The notes under the pieces were generated by a model. It saw only the letters and a program-made list of their open reading frames with translations, was not told where the DNA came from and did no database searches. A program made the translations under genes and the position numbers. A DNA stretch of 64,000 bases from Suillus spraguei. Taxonomy: Eukaryota; Basidiomycota; Agaricomycetes; Boletales; Suillaceae. The stretch is taken from positions 31,696-95,695 of the forward strand of contig JABCPU010000259.1 of NCBI GenBank assembly GCA_016800925.1, in the 5' to 3' direction. Positions 45,856 to 57,173 of the stretch are shown piece after piece; within the stretch, counting starts at the first letter, position 1, and each line of letters begins with the position of its first letter.

Positions 45856-46440
45856 TAGAGGCCCATCTCAAGTCAGACATACTAGATATGACCTATCATC
45901 TAGGAAAGCTGCTTCCTACCATTTTAAAGGTCACTGAAGATGATACACCAAGTCTTGAATCTCTAGCAATTTTTTATCAGCTGATAGACTTAGTGCTTAT
46001 AGTAGATAGAGGTCCATCTTAAGTCAGACATGCTAGACATGACCTATCATACAGAAAAGCTTCTTCCTACCATTTTAAAGGTCACTGAAGATGATACACC
46101 AAGTCTTGGAGCTCTAGCAATTTTTTGTAAGATGATAGACTTAGTGCCTATAGTAGGTAGAGGCCCATCTCAAGTCAGACATGCTAGACATGACCTATCA
46201 TCTATGAAAGCTGCTTCCCACCATTTTGAAGGTCACTGAAGATGATACACCAAGTCTTGAAGCTCCAGCAATTTTTTATCAGATGATAGACCTAGAGTCT
46301 ATAGTAGTGGTAGGTACATTTGAAGATAAAAATCTCAGGCACCATCAACCATGCAACCAAGCTTCTTACCATTGCTTTGAAGGTCATAGAAGACAACACA
46401 CCAAGTTTTGAAGCTCCAGCAATTTTTTGTAAGATGATAG
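45856..46440. repeat. 150-bp tandem repeat, about four copies
   Basis: The phrase agaggcccatctcaagtcag recurs at about 45857, 46007 (tcttaag variant) and 46157, with aagatgatacaccaagtctt in each. The last copy is degenerate. Confidence 0.8.
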
Positions 46441-47244
46441 CTCAACCTCTCCCCCTGGACCAGCAGATATAATATGACAATATTAGAAATGAGTGCAAAA
46501 TCATATATCTTCATCACTATAGTATATATATCAGTGCATCTGTTAGATATTTGATGTCCTATGATGGAGTTATACTGTCCTAATATAGTGATTGAGTTAA
46601 ATCGCTCAGTTAACAGTAAAATGATCATAACTCATGTTTTATGACCACCAATTTCCTTAAAAGTTGGTGCAATGGAATCCCAGTGATGTATTCTATCAAA
46701 TGAGACATCCAAAACAATATGAAAATGTGTTGAGATATATATAATATATAGCCATATAGTGTATAGATCTTGACAGAATTCTGTGCAGCTATCGTTGCAA
46801 GTGGCGATAGTAAGGATGCCATGAACTACCTGCATGTAGGCGGAAGCTAAGAATCTGGAGAAAATGTAACAAGTTTGGATCGTCAGCATTGTGCTAACTA
46901 GGAATAATGCAGATAGGCATAAGTAAGACTCACACTGTATGCATGCTGTCAGCGCATCACAGTAGTAACTAGAGCGCAAGGTGCTCACCAGGCGTGTGGT
47001 GAGCTGAGAAGCCACGCATATAAATTTGTTTTGAACCAGTCAACCGTAGCTTCCATGCTGTGATTGAGAACATTGAGGTCCGTCTCATTGGAGAGCTTGA
47101 GAAGAACTGCAATAGCCGCCATCAAAAGGAGTGCATCAGTGGGTTTGGATGCAAGATGCACCTTGCATCACCTTGCCTACTTGATGAACTTGTTCCCAGC
47201 AGCTTATCAAGTAGTGATGCCTGCCAGCTCATCAGTCAGCCATC
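46441..47244. other. No gene identified
   Basis: Minus-strand fragments such as LLKLSNETDLNVLNHSMEAT (about 47030-47130) look protein-like but short, and I could not assign them. The rest is AT-rich and featureless. Confidence 0.35.
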
Positions 47245-47902
47245 CTAGTGGAGTTTGCAGGGATCTGCTTCAGGGCCTGGCTTCACTGCCAAAGATAAAG
47301 GATTTGCTGATGCAAATGAGTTCCTTCTGGCCTTCGAAGCTAGCTTCACTACGAAGGATTCATTAATAGGAAGGCATATCATCCCTGTGCATGACCGTTC
47401 CAAATATGAACACCGAATTTGAAAACGCATAATTGGGCCATCATGATGGATGAGATGAAGATGAACTGCAAAAATCTTATGGACCTGAGTTGCTGATTTC
47501 ATCTCCATTGGCCTCCAAGGCAATACCACCTTGTATGATTTCTGCAAGAATATGATGCGCCTGGGCAGCCGCAACCGTTGGCTGTCGGAGGGTAACCATA
47601 TGAAACCAATGGAACTCACTTCATCAAAATAAAACCCTAGGTCCAGTTTGCAGGCATTCTCAAAGTGCCAACCGAGCCCTTCTACAAAAACCTAGAACAG
47701 TTCGTCACAGCGCGGGCATGACTGCAAGGCAACATTCACCTGTGTCAAGTCTAGGATTCCCAATTTGCTTTCTGCGCCATTGATGGCAAAGACAAAGTAC
47801 AGAGTAGCGTAGTTTCTGCAGACAATGTGCCATCTCTCATCTAAGCCATCCTTGGGGCCAAGAAATGCCTTGAGCTCTGGCGCATCTAGAAAGTTGCAGA
47901 TA
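47245..47902 (-). pseudogene. APS3: AP-3 adaptor sigma subunit, broken
   Basis: The minus strand encodes CNFLDAPELKAFLGPKDGLD, then WHIVCRNYATLYFVFAINGA, ESKLGILDLTQ, a 48-bp intron-like gap (gtgaatgttg to gttctag), VFVEGLGWHFENACKLDLGF, a second gap (gtgagttcc to gcccag), and AHHILAEIIQGGIALEANGD. The tail VVKLASKARRNSFASANPLS may be its C-terminus. This is the clathrin-adaptor small-chain fold. AP-3 sigma sorts cargo from endosome or Golgi to the vacuole. The N-terminal 50 or so residues are missing, and a non-matching insertion separates the core from the tail. Introns are retained, so this is a genomic copy. Confidence 0.75.
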
Positions 47903-48580
47903 TTGGATTATCAGGGGTTGAGGTACAAGCTCGATGCTTATTGGGAATCTTCAGGATTGATGGCGCAATATTACCGGGTGTTGGCAGCACGGTTTTAGCG
48001 TTGACTGGCATATGTAAGGAGGTATTTTTATGTACGAGTACGCTATGCATTTGTCAGCGGGTTCACTGTAAAACCTGAGTTGGTATTACTTCACAGAACG
48101 TGTTTGAGACTTGCATGCAACTCAACAGCAGACCAGACGGATATAGGGGAGAATATCTTCTGCATCGATGTCTGAGAAGATTGGCGGAGGGGCGTAGAAA
48201 ATGAAGCAAGATGCTCTGGCAGGCTCAATATTGAAGGCATGGTGCGCCGGGATCTAGCTCAGATCTAAACAGCACTCCGCGTGCTTCAAGCCAGAATGAG
48301 CTCTAGGGCGCACCTGACCAAGTTCAGATCTTAAAGGTATGCCGTGTGCTGGGATCTAGCTCAGATCTAAATGGCGCTCTGAGCATCAAAGCTGGGGTGT
48401 TACATGAGGCCCATGCATGAGAGCCGTTGGAGAGACATGAGTCATTCTTGTCACAGAGGTCGTTCTTGTTGGAGAGTCATTCTCTGCATTTGGACTGAGT
48501 GTGACGCGTCTTCATACTGTGGGAATATGAGCCTGTGCGACGCATCGAAGGTGAGCTCCCTGACGCTGATGCTGACAGTC
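47903..48580. other. No gene; short direct repeats
   Basis: The phrase gggatctagctcagatctaa occurs twice (about 48248 and 48351). No coding frame is supported. Confidence 0.4.
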
Positions 48581-50152
48581 ATGGCAGAAGAAATTATTCT
48601 GATATCAAATCTTAGCCTGCCACAGCATCTATTCACTCTTATCTCACCAACACTCGGGCGACTTCACGACAATGCAAGAAAACAGTTGCTTGAAGAAGTC
48701 AAGGCAAACGATAAGTAATGAGGTTGTCTTAATGTTGTTGACTTGGTCTTTGGTCTACGCAGAAATGTCGCCGTATTATAAGTTAGTAACCTCTGCAGGC
48801 GCTCTTACGTCTGATCCCGCGTTGCTCGAATCGATGGAGAAAGACAATGAAGAAGAGCTGAGGAAGCTAGACGAGAGACTGGCAGAGGCGGAGAGGCAAG
48901 AAGGAGAATCTGAAATATCAGATACTTTGAAAGCCGAATTGGTAGCAAGGTGCACCGTCCCTATACTAAGTCATACGACTGAATAACGCTCAACGTCATT
49001 ATGTAGGAAGGCGCAGTCGCAGTGCAAAAACTTGCGCTTGAGAACATGCCCGGCCTTGCCTCGAGGGTAGATATTGCACTCACTCTCATCTGACTGGGAT
49101 TTTTCTTCAGCAACAATGGCCTCATCACTGAGAACCTTCTCAAGACAGAAAGGTGCGCTATTGCAGCACTTTACCATGATCTTGAATTAACACATCATCC
49201 AGATTTATCAAGGAGGGCGGTGGCTGGGATAGGCGTAATCGTCTAAAGGTCTACCGTGGGCTCCGCATGGCATCCATCTGCCACCTTAAGGCTGGTGGTG
49301 CACTTCTCCTTGATGCACTATCAACATTCACTGCCACTGAACTCACAGCATACAATGGCTTCGTCGCTCTCACTATCATCATAAACTCTCTCACCCTCAA
49401 ACGAGTAGATCTCAAGACGCGGGTATGTTCGTTCTCCTGGGGTCTTCCACTGCTGACCTTATCTCCTGAGCTCATCACCGCACCGGAGGTTATCTCCGTT
49501 TTGCCTGAAATCCCGATCATTGGAGATCTCTTAAACAATCTTTATGACTGCCATTATGCAAAATTCATCGTTGCCCTCGGTACGTTTCTTCGCACCTACA
49601 ATCCACTTCCGAAATTCTTGTCTAGCCTCATTATACTTGTCTGATGTGATTGATCATAACTGACATGCTTTGTCCATGCCCACAGCAACCCTTGAGCAGA
49701 CGTATCTCCTGCCCTCGCGACTCCTCTCGCTTCATACCCGCTACTATTTACAAGAAATGCGGATTTTAGCATACAGCCAACTTCTGGAGTCCTACTGCAG
49801 CCTCACTCTTGAGAGTCTTAGCGGTGCATTCGGCGTCAGCGTCGAGTTTGTTGACAGGTATGTACTATCTGCACCTGTACCTTGCACCTCTCTGAGCATA
49901 TCTTCTAGTGAGCTTTCACGATTTATCGCCAACGGGCATTTGCATTGCACTATTGACAAAGTGCGCGGTATTGCGGAGACGACGCGGCCATCACTCAAGA
50001 ATGTACAGTACAACAAAGTCATAAAGCAAGGCGATGTCTTGTTGAATTCAATACAAAGATTGAGTAAAGCGTTGTGCTGGTACTTTACGTCTTGTCCCTC
50101 CATCTTTTCAAGTGCAGGCTATACTGTTAAAATTAAGCATAATATTCACTGA
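48581..50152 (+). pseudogene. RPN7: 26S proteasome lid subunit Rpn7, degenerate but full-length in outline
   Basis: From ATG 48581: ISNLSLPQHLFTLISPTLGR, then APYY-like MSPYYKLVTSAGALTSDPAL, MEKDNEEELRKLDERLAEAE, QKLALENMPGLASRVDIALT with an in-frame TGA before LGFFFSNNGLITENLLKTER. After an intron follow [100 protein letters not shown] (PCI domain) and [17 protein letters not shown]. Five or so introns keep GT-AG ends. Lesions: a phase error at the first junction, loss of about ten residues near 48950, and the TGA at about 49088 (CGA to TGA would explain it). The order matches Rpn7 from end to end, so the copy decayed recently. Confidence 0.85.
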
Positions 50153-50237
50153 TTAGAAATGGTATGGTTTTGTAAGTTTGTTTGTAAACCATCAATCCCT
50201 TACAATTAAGCTTAACGGCTTCTGACTCCTTTGGTGA

Positions 50238-52370
50238 TTCTCAGGCTTCCAATAATAGCACTACCACCGGGAAAAATCGCCAAATTGGGATATTCCAATA
50301 ATCTCACTATTCCCACATACCTCCCTAGCTCTACTGCTGCACCAGAGCTTTCCCCTTGCTCACTCATGTATATAAGTAGTAGAATAGCATGTACATACAT
50401 AAAATGATACAATAGACCGCTTTTTTCATTGTCTGAGAGCTTGTACAGCAGTCTACAGTATCGACTACAATATGTGCATCCCAGGACCAAAACATATTCG
50501 ATATTTTGCCCCTTCAGCAGGGAAGCAATTCTGACTGTATATATCATATATTAGAGTGTTAATGAATATATTACACCGCTTGTTTGAGCCTCTGGAGTGT
50601 CCTACATCAGTAGATATGTTAAATTCATGAATACCTCTCAAAAAACATAAACCAGTTCGCATTTTTTGGTGTTTAGGTATATAAACTGGTAAACATTATT
50701 TCTAACATCTCTTTACTAGTGTATACAATATATCAAGAGTATAGGTCAGCAGGATCAGTCCCTGGGGTCATATGTATTGTCATCTTCCTGGTGGTTCACC
50801 CTCTGAGAAACATTTTCTTGCAGCTCGGCCCTCTAGGATGGTAGGTATTTTGTTAATATGAACATATGGAATATATTTATTATATAGGTATACCAGAACA
50901 ATACCAGGATCCTTGTCTACAATCCAAAGTCACTTCCTGCCTACATTGTACCATCTTTTCGCATTTTTGCGGTTTTTCACTACATTCTCACTACATAGAC
51001 TACACCAGCTGTTCATATATCCCTTATGGTACATATATAAAGCCCTCCCAAGGCCATGATCAGGCAGAAATATGTCAGAGTAATGATATCAATGATATAG
51101 GGGCAAACCCCACAATCATGCAAATGTTATATTTCAACCCTGTCTAGGGCGAAGATTTCATTGAAAATATATAGAATACATTGTAAACTACTTAAATATG
51201 CTATACTAATATGTGTTGTGAAGGTAAAGGTGATGTGGAAGTGTTGTGGTCTCAATTTGTTGCATTATTATGGTCAGACCACCGATGGCATAGACTGTTG
51301 GTGCATAGTACTTTTTCGATGTTTGGACTTTTTGACTTTCCCACGACCTTTTTCTTATCTATTAGATTCCCCTGCTATCAATTATTCATAGATCCTTCTG
51401 GTAGTCGAGGACTGTATTACTTGGTATATATAGTGTACTCCATGATAGTCTGATTATAACAGTTTACTATATTTATGTTTGGGAATTCTTATCAGTGAGA
51501 ATAGGAGATATGTGCTTGATATCATTACTCTGACATATTTCTGCCTGATCATGGCCTTGGGAGGGCTTTATATATGTACCATAAGGGATATATGAACAGC
51601 TGGTGTAGTCTATGTAGTGAGAATGTAGTGAAAAACCGCAAAAATGCGAAAAGATGGTACAATGTAGGCAGGAAGTGACTTTGGATTGTAGACAAGGATC
51701 CTGGTATTGTTCTGGTATACCTATATAATAAATATATTCCATATGTTCATATTAACAAAATACCTACCATCCTAGAGGGCCGAGCTGCAAGAAAATGTTT
51801 CTCAGAGGGTGAACCACCAGGAAGATGACAATACATATGACCCCAGGGACTGATCCTGCTGACCTATACTCTTGATATATTGTATACACTAGTAAAGAGA
51901 TGTTAGAAATAATGTTTACCAGTTTATATACCTAAACACCAAAAAATGCGAACTGGTTTATGTTTTTTGAGAGGTATTCATGAATTTAACATATCTACTG
52001 ATGTAGGACACTCCAGAGGCTCAAACAAGCGGTGTAATATATTCATTAACACTCTAATATATGATATATACAGTCAGAATTGCTTCCCTGCTGAAGGGGC
52101 AAAATATCGAATATGTTTTGGTCCTGGGATGCACATATTGTAGTCGATACTGTAGACTGCTGTACAAGCTCTCAGACAATGAAAAAAGCGGTCTATTGTA
52201 TCATTTTATGTATGTACATGCTATTCTACTACTTATATACATGAGTGAGCAAGGGGAAAGCTCTGGTGCAGCAGTAGAGCTAGGGAGGTATGTGGGAATA
52301 GTGAGATTATTGGAATATCCCAATTTGGTGATTTTTCCCGGTGGTAGTGCTATTATTGGAAGCCTGAGAA
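50238..52370. mobile_element. Complete foldback (long-TIR) element, 2.1 kb
   Basis: Left arm 50238-51092 and right arm 51516-52370 are near-identical inverted repeats of about 855 bp. The terminus is ttctcaggcttccaataata. The 423-bp spacer is unique and carries an open segment with FRCLDFLTFPRPFSYL, resembling the spacer of the diverged relative at 24880-26145. There is no transposase, so it is non-autonomous. I found no clear target-site duplication. It lies about 85 bp downstream of the Rpn7 pseudogene. Confidence 0.85.
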
Positions 52371-52691
52371 AAACATTTCCAGTAGCATCGAGATCACAAG
52401 AGAGATCCCGATCTTTAGAACCAGAGAGGCATTGTGCCTGTTAAGCTTCGTGAAGCTTCATGTTGGTGGCTCCGAGACAAACTTACAAAATGTACTGTGT
52501 ATAGTTAGACACGGTTAAGTATCACCCTGCCATGAACAGGTGTCAAGTGTCGTATTTCGCTTTAAGTTGATACTTGAAGGATGTGCAGAAGTGGGCATGT
52601 CCACCATTTCTATCGTCAACGTGGACCTTCATTTCAGACTGTGAGCATGCCTTAGATCTTTGTATGTATGCCTATCATTTTATGGCGCTAG
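52371..52691. other. No gene recognised
   Basis: About 320 bp with no supported feature apart from a small inverted motif (agcttcgtgaagct). Confidence 0.4.
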
Positions 52692-53132
52692 TCAGCGAGT
52701 AAAAAGCTGGAGAGTCATATTTGAATGCATCAACCTCAGACTTAAGATCAGAGCTCCATCGATCTGGAATACTTCCCCGAATGGAGTCTGAGGCATGTCG
52801 TTGGAGTCGTCTGTAGATCTAGCTAGAATGGAGGCGACTCTATCTTCCAGCTGCTGACTCTGTAGGAGTTGCACCTGAGGCTTCGTCTTCTGCAAGAACT
52901 CGCTTAGCTCGTGCAAGTCCTGAACCAGGACTCCCAAGTCTTCATCCCGCAAACAGGGGCTCTTGGTGGGCACTCTTGCATAGTATCTTTGTACTTCCGT
53001 CATGGGTTGTTCTAGAGTTTCGTATTGACCTCTCTGTCCGGTGCACAGGCCTTGCTGCGGCAGTTGAAAGTAAATAGTTTCTTGCTCCGCCTCGGGATCG
53101 ACATGAAACAAGAGCGCATGCAAACTACACAC
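52692..53132 (-). CDS. Hypothetical protein, about 146 aa
   Basis: The minus-strand frame from ATG 53132 contains FHVDPEAEQETIYFQLPQQG, then CLRDEDLGVLVQDLHELSEF and LQSQQLEDRVASILARSTDD. The second half is predicted helical. The last 20 or so residues may run into an intron. No known family was recognised, and it may be one exon of a larger or decayed gene. Confidence 0.35.
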   Translation of the reverse strand: MCSLHALLFHVDPEAEQETIYFQLPQQGLCTGQRGQYETLEQPMTEVQRYYARVPTKSPCLRDEDLGVLVQDLHELSEFLQKTKPQVQLLQSQQLEDRVASILARSTDDSNDMPQTPFGEVFQIDGALILSLRLMHSNMTLQLFTR

Positions 53133-53576
53133 TGATCAGAATGATATAACTCGGCTGTCACTTTCAATTCTTCCTGCCTTATCGACGGATATTCCTTAGA
53201 CTCACTCTGTCCTTAGCCTGCATGCATTGCTCTGGCCTAAGGCCCCATTCACATTTTCGTTTGGTGGATTCTGATAGTTTTGGTTAATCTGTTCAGATTC
53301 TAGGCTGATATGTGCGCACCTCGAGGATATACAATCTCATGTTTCTGAGACGACCCTCGCGAGATGTGAAGGTTAATTCGATTTCATAGATAGACTATTA
53401 CAAGGTTCCGGCGAATGACTAGGCTTATTTGAGATGAACCTCGAGGGTCCATACGCCGTAAAAATGCTGTCAGCCGGTATCAAACCAACGCCAACAAAAC
53501 CTTTGCTCCTGGGACCGGAGTATTATCGACGTTTCCCAGCGATGTCTAATTTATCCAATCACACCCCGTGCGACCT
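53133..53576. other. Intergenic, no gene recognised
   Basis: About 440 bp without a supported coding frame. Confidence 0.4.
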
Positions 53577-54480
53577 CTAATTAGAGTCTGGCATTCCATC
53601 CCATCCCTCAATCCAAGCTCGAATGTCCTCAAGTTGGGCGAATACTTCCTTGAGAGATTCGCCCTCTGAAGCACGATCGCGACGTTCAGCTGGGCTGTCC
53701 CAACCTGCAAATGAGGTCGAGCCGCGAAGGCTACTCGGAGGGCAGATTGCAGCGGTCGTATCTAGAAGGACTGGTCGTAGAGGTCGTGGAGTCGCGTGAC
53801 GATCCAGCTTTTGAGGAAGAGGAGCATTACCGCCATTCGCCCTCCCTCTTTCTTCGGCTACCGGGTGAAGGATTGATGGTTGACTTCTGACGTCAACGGT
53901 CTTGTGATCGATTTTTAATGATGAACTTTGCTGCGGCGCACCACGCAATCGTGTCATCGGTGATTTATGAGCACCTCGATCGAGCTCTGGACTAAGTTTT
54001 TGGATAGGCAGGGCAAGGGCAAGGACGTCGTGGGATATCTGAGCGGCGACTTGGGGAGCTTGTACCGAAATCTCGACCGTGGCTTCGCTTCCCTGCTTTG
54101 CCTTTCGAGCAAGAACGGCAGCCGTCGCTTGAGCCAGTGCAGGGAAGACCTTTTCTTATTTTAGCAGGCCCATCATACTGGCCGCCCATATCTAGTTTAT
54201 TGTGTTGATGTGTTGCACCAGCAGGTTGAGGGATGGCTGGAACATGCTTCGCAATCGGTGTTTTCTCCCTTGTCTTGCGCTTGTATATGGCGGGCGGCCG
54301 AGCACCGCAGCTGACATACGCCTTCCGCACGATTTTCCGATAGTGTGAATCGTCTCCCCCGAGGGAGGTCATGGCATCCGCACGACCACACTTCGGAGAG
54401 CAAAAGCAGAAATTGTGATCTGCCACCGTTGGACCAGGGATCCCAAAGCATAGTTGAGGCCCTGCATTCCTGCGGTAACA
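53577..54480 (-). CDS. Hypothetical protein with a Cys cluster and conserved RKAYV motif
   Basis: The first visible exon encodes GPQLCFGIPGPTVADHNFCF, then CSPKCGRADAMTSLGGDDSH and YRKIVRKAYVSCGARPP, followed by basic sequence. A short intron near 54160-54200 and a further exon give FPALAQATAAVLARKAKQGS, then VEISVQAPQVAAQISHDVLA, KLSPELDRGAHKSPMTRL and a C-terminal FAQLEDIRAWIEGWDGMPDS before the stop at 53577. The CFCSPKCGRAD pattern could bind zinc. From memory such a motif is widespread in basidiomycete proteins of unknown function, but I cannot confirm that. The 5' end is directly joined to a REV1-like exon (54481-54935), so the N-terminus is uncertain. Confidence 0.45.
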
Positions 54481-54935
54481 ATGCAAATACGCACATATAT
54501 TGAAAGACCGCTAAAGATTTTTTTTCTGGCACCCACGTCTTGGCTTGCATCAAGAGTTGCATTTTGTATCTGCAGTTTGGCGCGCTTGCGATGCATGTAC
54601 TCTCCGAAATGTCCAAAGCGAGATGCGCCGTAAATCTCAGGATTACCTTCAGTGTCACCAAGTCCATGGGTCAAGGTCCCGTGTGATGTCGCCCCAACTT
54701 GCTGCTCATCGCTTTCATCACGGAGACGCTTGCGATTCAGGGACTCTTGGGGAGCTGTGATTTGATCTCCGGGTAGCACCACGTTCCTGAGAGCCTCGAG
54801 GAACTCTGGATCACCGGGACCAAAAAGGTCGGAGGAATCAGTAGACGCAGACGATTGAAATGGTTTCACCATCAACCTCCGTAAGGCAATACAATGATTT
54901 AGGCAAGCATGTGGTCTCCGTGTCCTGTACGACAA
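54481..54935 (-). pseudogene. REV1: REV1 N-terminal fragment
   Basis: The minus-strand exon encodes SSDLFGPGDPEFLEALRNVV, a basic linker (NRKRLRDESDEQQ), and YGASRFGHFGEYMHRKRAKL followed by QIQNATLDASQDVGARKKIF and SGLSIYV. This resembles the region just before and at the start of the BRCT domain of REV1, the translesion polymerase scaffold. It stops at a GT donor (gtgcgtattt). The next exon does not continue the BRCT domain but belongs to another protein. Whether this is a fusion transcript or a rearranged fragment cannot be told from sequence alone. Confidence 0.6.
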
Positions 54936-55086
54936 CCCGGTAACCAGTGAAGCAAGCGTTGTTTGTCTTTATTTGTTGGAGGTCCAAACAAATTGCAAAT
55001 AAACCACTCCACTCCACATTGCCATGTGGGTTAGCAGGCACGTTAACGTAGAATAAGTAGGCTCTTCAGACTATCGCTATGATACA

Positions 55087-56554
55087 TTATAAACACTGTA
55101 CAACAATAGACACATCATCTAACCAAGGTGAGTCCATGTTCAAAGTCAGAACACGAGATACGCTCGTCGGATCATTACCAAGCGCCTGCCAAAGCAGTCG
55201 GAGGGCCAGACTCTTTTCATCTAGCTCTCTTGAGTTACTGCGTGCGGCTGCACGAGCCCACTGATCAACAATCGCACGTTGATTTGTGCCACATATGTCT
55301 GTGAACCCATCTGAACAGAGTATAAGATATTTGCGAGGAGCTCGGGGGGATGGATCAAGGGGATAATGCGTGACTTCCGGAGTGGACGAAACATATGGAG
55401 GCGTATGGTTCCTCATCAAGAATTCTTCCCAAGGAGATGTGTCGTGCTGACCAGGATATAAATTATAGAGAATACGTCGGGTGAACTCGGGTGGTTGTTT
55501 GAAGGGGGTGTCTCCCAGACCTGTTCAATCATCGAGTAGGTCAGCGGATAGTAAAGTATGAAAATATGAATGTAACATGCATCGAAAGGGTGCAATAGCT
55601 CCAAGCACACGACTATCCACAATACACTCCGGCTCACCAGGGTGCTCATTCATGACGCGCTGGACCTCAAGCGGATTTTCCCCGTTATGAAATTGCGTCA
55701 AAACTTCCACGTTCCACGATTTTTGATCAGTCTCTGAGACCATCACTTGAATTCAAAAGTTAGCCGTCACGATGGACAATATCGTCACACTTTACGTACG
55801 TCCTTGGCAGTCACCCAGGTTGGCAAGCCATAGATTTTGGTGATCAGGGTCAACAAGAGCTACGAGTGCAGTAGTACCATACAAGCACAGCCTTGCCTTC
55901 GTGTAATTTTGGCCTCCGGAAAGTTGGTCATCGAGAACTTCCTGGATCTGCAAGTCCGACAAGCGAGATAAAGATGACAAACCGTCCGGGAAAAGTTCCA
56001 GGACGTCATTGGCGATGGCATCATCAAAAGCGCGAATGGCCATCGAAAACATGTCCGCAATTAAAGGCGGCGGTACAACACGGTCACCGTGTTTCCGAGT
56101 GATCAACTCCAAGTGTTCCCGCACAATGATAGGCATGTGATGGGCCACATGCTCAACGGTATGGCTACCCAGGTGACCTGTGGATAATTAATTCCTGGTA
56201 ATGACACAATGACCAAGCACATTCTCAAAACTTGTGCCTACCATCAAAAACTGCAGACAGGGTCCAAACGCGTCCCTGAATATGTATCTGCTGAATTGCA
56301 TAACGGTCTTGCGAGGGAGTCTCAGCGCAAGGTTGGAAGTTGAGGGCATCTGCACGCCACCGTCCCGTCGGGTCAAATTTGACGCTGTGGAGGTTGGAGG
56401 CTGCCGCCAGGTGATCCCAGGCAGCGTCATGGTTCAAATTTCGAAAGGGACGTGGCCAATCATCTGTAGGACTACACAGATTGCCAGGGATATCGCCGAA
56501 GGAGGCAAACGATGTAGGACCGGTATAGCAGGAGCATTCGGGGCTTCCACCCAT
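55087..56554 (-). CDS. PP2C-family protein phosphatase, 429 aa
   Basis: Exons 56554-56242, 56177-55800, 55745-55581 and 55520-55087 join in frame (430 codons with stop). Motifs in order are SQDRYAIQQIHIQGRVWTLS, AVFDG+H (first metal-binding Asp, split by intron 1), LWLANLGDCQG, HPGEPECIVDSRVLGAIAPF, KYLILCSDGFTDICG (metal-binding Asp), and SPWLDDVSIVVQ. These are the standard PP2C (PPM) motifs for a Mg/Mn-dependent Ser/Thr phosphatase. The long insert before LWLANLGD and the HPGE segment point to the pyruvate-dehydrogenase-phosphatase-like branch. Intron 3 appears to use a GC donor (GCATGT). No lesion was found. An upstream targeting exon is possible. It stands alone, divergent from nothing nearby. 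Confidence 0.85.
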
Positions 56555-56654
56555 GAGGCGCCAGTCACAAAAGAAGTAAGCGCAGGAGAAATGTGGGGAA
56601 GCGGAATCCCCACTTTGCTGTCGGACCGCTTATAAGTCATTGCTGCTGTCATGT

Positions 56655-57173
56655 GCAGTACTGGGCGTTAAAGTTCAACATTAATTAATGACATATATCA
56701 ATAGATTTGGTGTCTTTGTATGAAAGCCGTGCGGCGTGCGTATACGCGTGGCGTCAAACGTCACCGTGCCAGTACCACATTGAAAGTTTAGGACGGAGAT
56801 GGGCACCTGGCAATTCAACGTGATGGGATATAGTTAACTCCCGCAATCCTGTGTTTGGTTGCGGAGTTTCGCGCGGTCATTCGATGCAACACAGGCACAA
56901 TGGGAAACCTCCGTTGAAGGACGAACGCAAAGGGCAATAAACTTATGTAAAGCTTAAAACCAGTGTCCGCACAGATAGCTAGACTTAAAAAAGTGATACA
57001 TTACACTACATACGACTTGCGTTATTTAAGAGCTACTAGTAATCAAGATCGTAGTCGTAAGCTACAATATAGTGACGAAAAAAATGTATACAATGTGCGT
57101 GGTTGTAAAGATCGTGGTAGGTAAGATCCAGTCTGATACTCCAGGTCCATGCAGAATTATGAGAAGACATTGC
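56655..57173. other. Intergenic, no gene recognised
   Basis: About 520 bp separating the PP2C gene from the 3' end of the Cys-rich gene, probably containing the PP2C promoter. No specific site could be defined. Confidence 0.4.
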
